A model generated the notes under the pieces. That model saw nothing but the letters and a program-made list of their open reading frames with translations. It made no database searches and was not told the DNA's origin. Of a stretch of 64,000 nt of DNA, positions 60,000-64,000 are shown in pieces. The stretch is from assembly GCF_964355755.1 (NCBI RefSeq), contig NC_092679.1:10594932-10658931 (forward strand). Direction: 5' to 3'. The DNA comes from Antedon mediterranea. Lineage: Eukaryota; Echinodermata; Crinoidea; Comatulida; Antedonidae. The first letter of the stretch is position 1; each line of letters opens with the position of its first letter. The position numbers were made by a program, and so were the translations under genes.

Positions 60000-61015
60000 C
60001 CTGTCTTTTTATATTCTAATTATGATGCTGTACTCGAGCTGTTCAACCGGGTTCAGCTATTAAAAACAAGTATCGTAGAAGGATGCGAGGGATGGGGAAG
60101 AGGATGGATACAAAGAGGAACAATTTTTAAATAAATTCTTTATCCACAGCTCAGTAACAAAATATTTTGTCATGTTTTATAGGCCTAAAAATAACATTTG
60201 CGATTTAATACTTTGTTAAAACTGTCACTGTCATAGTCGGTTGAAGTAGTAAAGTAGTGTAACGATACACCACTACAACGTTTATATTTTTTGTAATTAT
60301 TAATTAATACAAACGTTGAGAAGCAACTGTCAGTAATAAAGTTTATTTGTATATTGTGCATTTATATCTAACAGTGGGGCCTACCCACACTCACAGTAAT
60401 AAGTTTATTTGTACATGTGTTTATATAGCTAACAATACCCATACTCACAGTAAGAAATTTGCGATTTAAATGGCGACTAAAAATGGTTAATACGTATTTA
60501 CTGCAATACTATATCTAAAGGTATTAGATATATTCACCAAGGGCCCATAAATGTTCCTACAGAGGGACTTTTGGTAAACTAAATAATTATATTGGAATGT
60601 TCCATTTCATCGCAAATCAAATGTATATATTAAATCTATCAAAGCAGTATTTAAAAAGTTGTATTCAAGCTGTTTAACCGGTTTTCAGCTATTAAAAACA
60701 ATTATTGTAGAAAGAAATAGGTAAATGCGAAGCATCCTCATATTATTGTGTGCTGGTATTTTTCGGCATAGACATCCATTAGACAATGTATACCGCGATC
60801 GGAAAACACCCCCTATTTGGGGCAAATCATTGAATAATATATAATTATCGCTTTAATTGTCAATAACTAATTATCTAACTCAATTTCATTAGTTCATCAG
60901 GTGGTTAAAATCAGTACCGAAAGTATGAACCAACTTTATATACCATCGAGTAAACATTCTAGAAGTAACGCGAGATTTACCAAATTTTGCCCTTACATAA
61001 ATTTATATATAGATG
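60000..61015 (+). repeat. Repeat family A, composite copy
   Basis: It contains the family's TGCTGTACTCGAGCTGTTCA-to-GAAGGATGCGAGG block near 60025-60090. The diverged equivalent (CAAGCTGTTTAACCGGTTTT to GCGAAGCATCCTC) near 60667-60740 continues into ATTAGACAATGTATACCGCG, CACCCCCTATTTGGGGC and the ATCAGGTGGTTAAAATCAGT end. The core block occurring twice suggests two nested or tandem copies. Confidence 0.65.
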
Positions 61016-61025
61016 TTATATAAAA

Positions 61026-61205
61026 CAAATAATGAATGTTTTTATATTTTATATTCGTGGAATGGTACAAATAATTTCATTCGGTGAAATATGAAATTAC
61101 ATTTTCACTCAGTTGTCGTCTCATAAAAATAGAATTTCATCTTTAATCTCATGAAATTATTTGTACCATTCCATTCATAAACATTAATTATTTGTACATT
61201 ATAGT
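61026..61205. mobile_element. Hairpin MITE near exon 3 donor
   Basis: The left half has AATGAATGTTTTTATATTTT and TGGAATGGTACAAATAATTT then CAT. The right half has ATGAAATTATTTGTACCATT then CCATTCATAAACATTAATTA. The halves are reverse complements around a spacer near 61110. It ends about 65 bp from the exon 3 donor. A related copy adjoins exon 7 (34415-34527). Confidence 0.75.
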
Positions 61206-61269
61206 GACATAATTTTCTGAAAAAAACCTAAAATATGCACACTATACTATTTTTAAACATTAAATATAC

Positions 61270-61456
61270 CTGGAATTTGAATGTGAGACCAACCCAGTTT
61301 AGGGTATAGTTCTTGAATGCAATTTAACAAAGGTGTACACTTGTTTGCTTCACCTGATCCATACTGTGCACAAGTTAGCACCATAGAATTTGCTCTATTA
61401 CTATCGTAGGCGGCACTGCGGTCACTACAAAACCAATCTTTCACAGGTGCCATTAC
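61270..61456 (-). CDS. INO80: INO80 exon 3 (pre-lobe-2 segment)
   Basis: The acceptor is TTTACATTTCAG before 61456 and the donor is CCAG|GTATAT. It codes VMAPVKDWFCSDRSAAYDSN, then MVLTCAQYGSGEANK, then YPKLGWSHIQIP. Vertebrate INO80 has a C-x-DRSAEYE and GWSFIRIPxKESL block just before lobe 2, so the ends match. It enters in phase 0 and leaves with one base that completes Asp in exon 4. Confidence 0.92.
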
Positions 61457-62123
61457 CTGAAATGTAAAAAACTCAAGAAATGAACTGAAAACAATTTTAC
61501 AATCCTATAAAGGAATTATGTTTTCCTTCAAATGCATCAGCCGAGCTGAAATTTTGTTTAAAGTAAAAATTAGCAAATGTTTACTGTAAATATTTAGTTT
61601 AATCTAAAGATACATATTTATATAATAATATATTTTTTTTTTTCAAATTATTTTTTAATATGTCTTGTTTTCTAACCCATGAGGTGATGGAAAATTCAAT
61701 TGTTAGAATATCTGCTACGTCAATATTGTAACAACTCAGTGAAAATAATTTGATATAAATTTAATTATAAGATGGTTTGGAAGAGCTGCTGGTTGTGATT
61801 TTTTAAATTTCTATGTTGCACACATATTGTTGATTTTCTTCCAAGATCAAACTTTTAAATTAAATCGTAAATTTAAAAACAAATATATAACTAAATTAAC
61901 TAAATTAGATTAACTAAAGAATATAGTTGCTTCATTTAAAAAGAAACAGAGACAGGTTTTTTGTTTTGCTAGCTAACTATTAATTTTGGTTTTAATTGTT
62001 TGTGCTTGTGTTATTTTGATACAATCAAATGTGTAATGTTTTAAAATTATAAAATCAATTAAATATATCATTACGATAAAAAATGTCAAATTAAATATTC
62101 ATTTCTTAAATTATATACAGTAC

Positions 62124-62267
62124 CTTATGGAAAACACACTGAAGAAAACAAGCTGGTGCAAATGTAGGTTCGCAGCAATAGATAATTGAAATTCGTTTGT
62201 TGGAACCAGGACTGGCAAAGTTGGAAAAGGATGTGATAGTAGGATAAGTGCATTCTCCAATTGTTTG
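62124..62267 (-). CDS. INO80: INO80 exon 2 (insert region of the ATPase)
   Basis: The acceptor is TAAATATAG before 62267 and the donor is AAG|GTACTG. It is exactly 48 codons, phase 0 on both sides: QTIGECTYPTITSFSNFASP to FAPACFLQCVFHK. INO80 ATPases have a large insertion between the two helicase lobes, and this exon falls in that less conserved region. Splice sites and phase fit exons 1 and 3. Confidence 0.82.
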
Positions 62268-63105
62268 CTATATTTAATAAAAAATACAGAAATGGAAAAT
62301 TAGAAGGATTAAAGGGAGGTTAACAAGAATTAAAAATCCAGTCACAAATACTACTGGTGATATTATAAAACACACCATATTTGCTATCAATTTAACTCAA
62401 TTAATCCTCTTATTTGAAACATTGTAATTGAAAGTTTCTTTCTGCATATCATCTTTAAAATTTTATATAAAGAAATGGCGTAATTGCTTTAATTACCTTT
62501 TTCCAGAAAAGCTAATAACACCCCTCCCATTTGAAATTTTAAAAATGTGGAACTATCCCATGTCTATTTTCACATCACATGCGATTCTTTTGGTTTAAAA
62601 AAAATAATAAATGAATCAAACAAAATTATGAACCAATAAACATAGAGTTTGAAGGTTTTACAACATCATGTGATGGGGAATTTTAATACAATTCACTCAT
62701 GTAGACCTGTGGCTAGTGTGGGACACATCATTTTATCTCCATCAGTACAATCCTTTGATGTCATCCTTCCAATTTCTAGAAATGTTTTGCAGGTGCCCGG
62801 TTCACAAGAGAAAAATGAATGAATGAAAAGGAGAGCATCAAGAATTGGTCAAACATTAATTTTGCAGATTTCGCGATCATTTTTTAAAGACATCGTTTCA
62901 TACTTTTTTAAAACAATTCTTTTCAATATAAGTTTTAGGACAATCCTGTCATAAAGGAAGGCCCTGCTGAATTCAAAGTTTTTTTCCTCAGTATAAAACC
63001 ACTCATTATATGAAAAAATATAATGCTAATGTGCACCCTAATTTTATTTACTTCTTTTTTTTATTTTTTATTCTGAGGTTTTACAATATGGCACTGATAA
63101 AGTAC

Positions 63106-63364
63106 CTTTCTTGGACAACCTGGTGATGACCTTTTTGCTTGATGGGTGATTCTTGTTGGTGATCTGTGTGCCTTGCCAAGTCTTAACTTCAGGTGCCATG
63201 CACTTTCTGGCATATAGTGATATACATGATTTGTGTGAACATATATAGTTGAAACATTACTGGTAAAAATCAGATCTTGAAAAACAATGCTAAAAGCTCG
63301 ATTTGGAGAACTAGTTGTCCATGAGGGCCACAATAGTAAACTGTTGATTGGAATGGTTTTTGTG
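63106..63364 (-). CDS. INO80: INO80 exon 1 in window (insert region)
   Basis: The acceptor is CTGTATGTAG before 63364 and the donor is AAAG|GTACTT at 63105. It enters after two bases of a codon and leaves in phase 0. It codes TKTIPINSLLLWPSWTTSSP, then NRAFSIVF, then YVHTNHVYHYMPESAWHLKL and RLGKAHRSPTRI. It belongs to the lobe-splitting insertion. The frame before 63364 is intron, so the ATG at 63411 is not a start. Earlier exons must lie right of the window. Confidence 0.8.
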
Positions 63365-64000
63365 CTACATACAGAGAAATAAAAGAAAAGAAATGATAAA
63401 GAAACCTTCACTTTTAAGTTTTAAAATTACATATAAGCAATCTCTGATCCAGGCATGTGATGAATAAGGTGTTATGATTATTTTTAATAATGTTAATTTA
63501 TTGTTATTTTATGTTTTATATATTATATTTTAATCACAATTATTACTGATATTTGTTATTCTCTAATTATTACTAGGCATTTTGTATAACAAATACCAAT
63601 ATTTCATGTGCTGTTTTTTGTCATGTACCGTAACCTGCAGTCTTGTTAGGGGGTTAAGCTTAAAGTATCATACTTATTTGACCTCCTTTCACACTTCTTT
63701 GTTTTGTTTTTTTAAAGTACAAGTATCTCTATATATTTTGTTTAAATTAGTTTGATTACCTTAATGTTTATTACTATGATACCTGTTATCATTGTTTCAC
63801 ATAACTTGTATTATTTTTGAAGTGTGAAAAATTGAATAAAAGAAAGAAGAAGAAGAAGAAACATGAATAAATGGGTCAAGGTTTGAATTTCATAATTCTA
63901 GTAATTTTTTCAATATCTGACTATGTGAATGTGTAAGGGTTTACCAGAAGTCAAAGAAAATGCGAGTCTGCCGGGTACCCCCTGCTGCGTATATAGACCC
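63365..64000. other. Intron, no further exon identified
   Basis: No exon-like reading with INO80 similarity was found to the right edge. A GAAGAA microsatellite lies at about 63841-63862. The final 45 bases are less AT-rich (CGGGTACCCCCTGCTGCG) and may begin another element. Confidence 0.4.

Noticed and set aside
63365-63411. ATG at 63411 opening a 116-codon frame that includes INO80 exon 1
   Set aside because: The first 15 codons are a pyrimidine-rich intron end with a GTATGTAG acceptor. The ATG is intronic.

Overview
The window looks like a piece of an AT-rich, repeat-laden invertebrate nuclear genome. Intron-split coding sequence, GT-AG splice sites, long introns and many decayed LINEs and MITEs rule out a prokaryote. 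The many TAGGCCTA-type stretches and the kinds of transposons present suggest a marine deuterostome, perhaps an echinoderm. That placement is an impression, not a demonstration.

The only confidently recognised host gene is the 3' two-fifths or so of INO80, the SNF2-family ATPase of the INO80 chromatin-remodelling complex, on the minus strand. Twelve exons (E1 at 63106-63364 down to E12 at 7695-7816) were placed by translating the minus strand and matching splice phases. Their summed length is 1735 bases, which gives 577 codons plus a stop with no frame break. They cover the end of the region before helicase lobe 2, lobe 2 itself (motifs IV to VI on E4-E6), the conserved post-helicase segment, an acidic/serine linker, and the basic plus alanine-rich C-terminal tail. 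The 5' part of the gene lies beyond base 64000. Only about 3% of the 55.7 kb span is coding. The rest is intron filled with mobile DNA.

Layout. 1-525: C-terminal domain of a LINE ORF2, running off the left edge. 526-7694: intergenic, with MITE pieces and one possible small first exon (3453-3569, minus). 7695-7816: last INO80 exon. 7817-21590: a 13.8 kb last intron that appears to use a GC donor; it carries Helitron-like ends, a Ty3/gypsy fragment, several RT fragments and a Penelope-like element. 21.6-26.2 kb: E11, a 19-bp minisatellite, a pogo/Tigger transposase broken by a piggyBac-type MITE, and E10. 26.2-34.6 kb: E9, E8 and E7, with a complete-ended but internally deleted PIF/Harbinger element (28929-32201) next to E9, and a 110-bp tandem array. 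34.6-40.2 kb: E6 and E5, MITEs, and an RT remnant. 40.2-58.0 kb: a 17.8 kb intron with a 3.1 kb long-inverted-repeat element containing a five-unit tandem array and a nested TIR element, a CR1/L2-like LINE split by a hAT-type MITE, a possible tRNA-derived SINE, and duplicated Helitron-like elements. 58.0-63.4 kb: E4 to E1.

Nothing here forms an operon-like or cooperative system. The shared theme is a conserved remodeller gene serving as a landing site for successive, nested transposon insertions. The least familiar structure is the 41276-44421 element.
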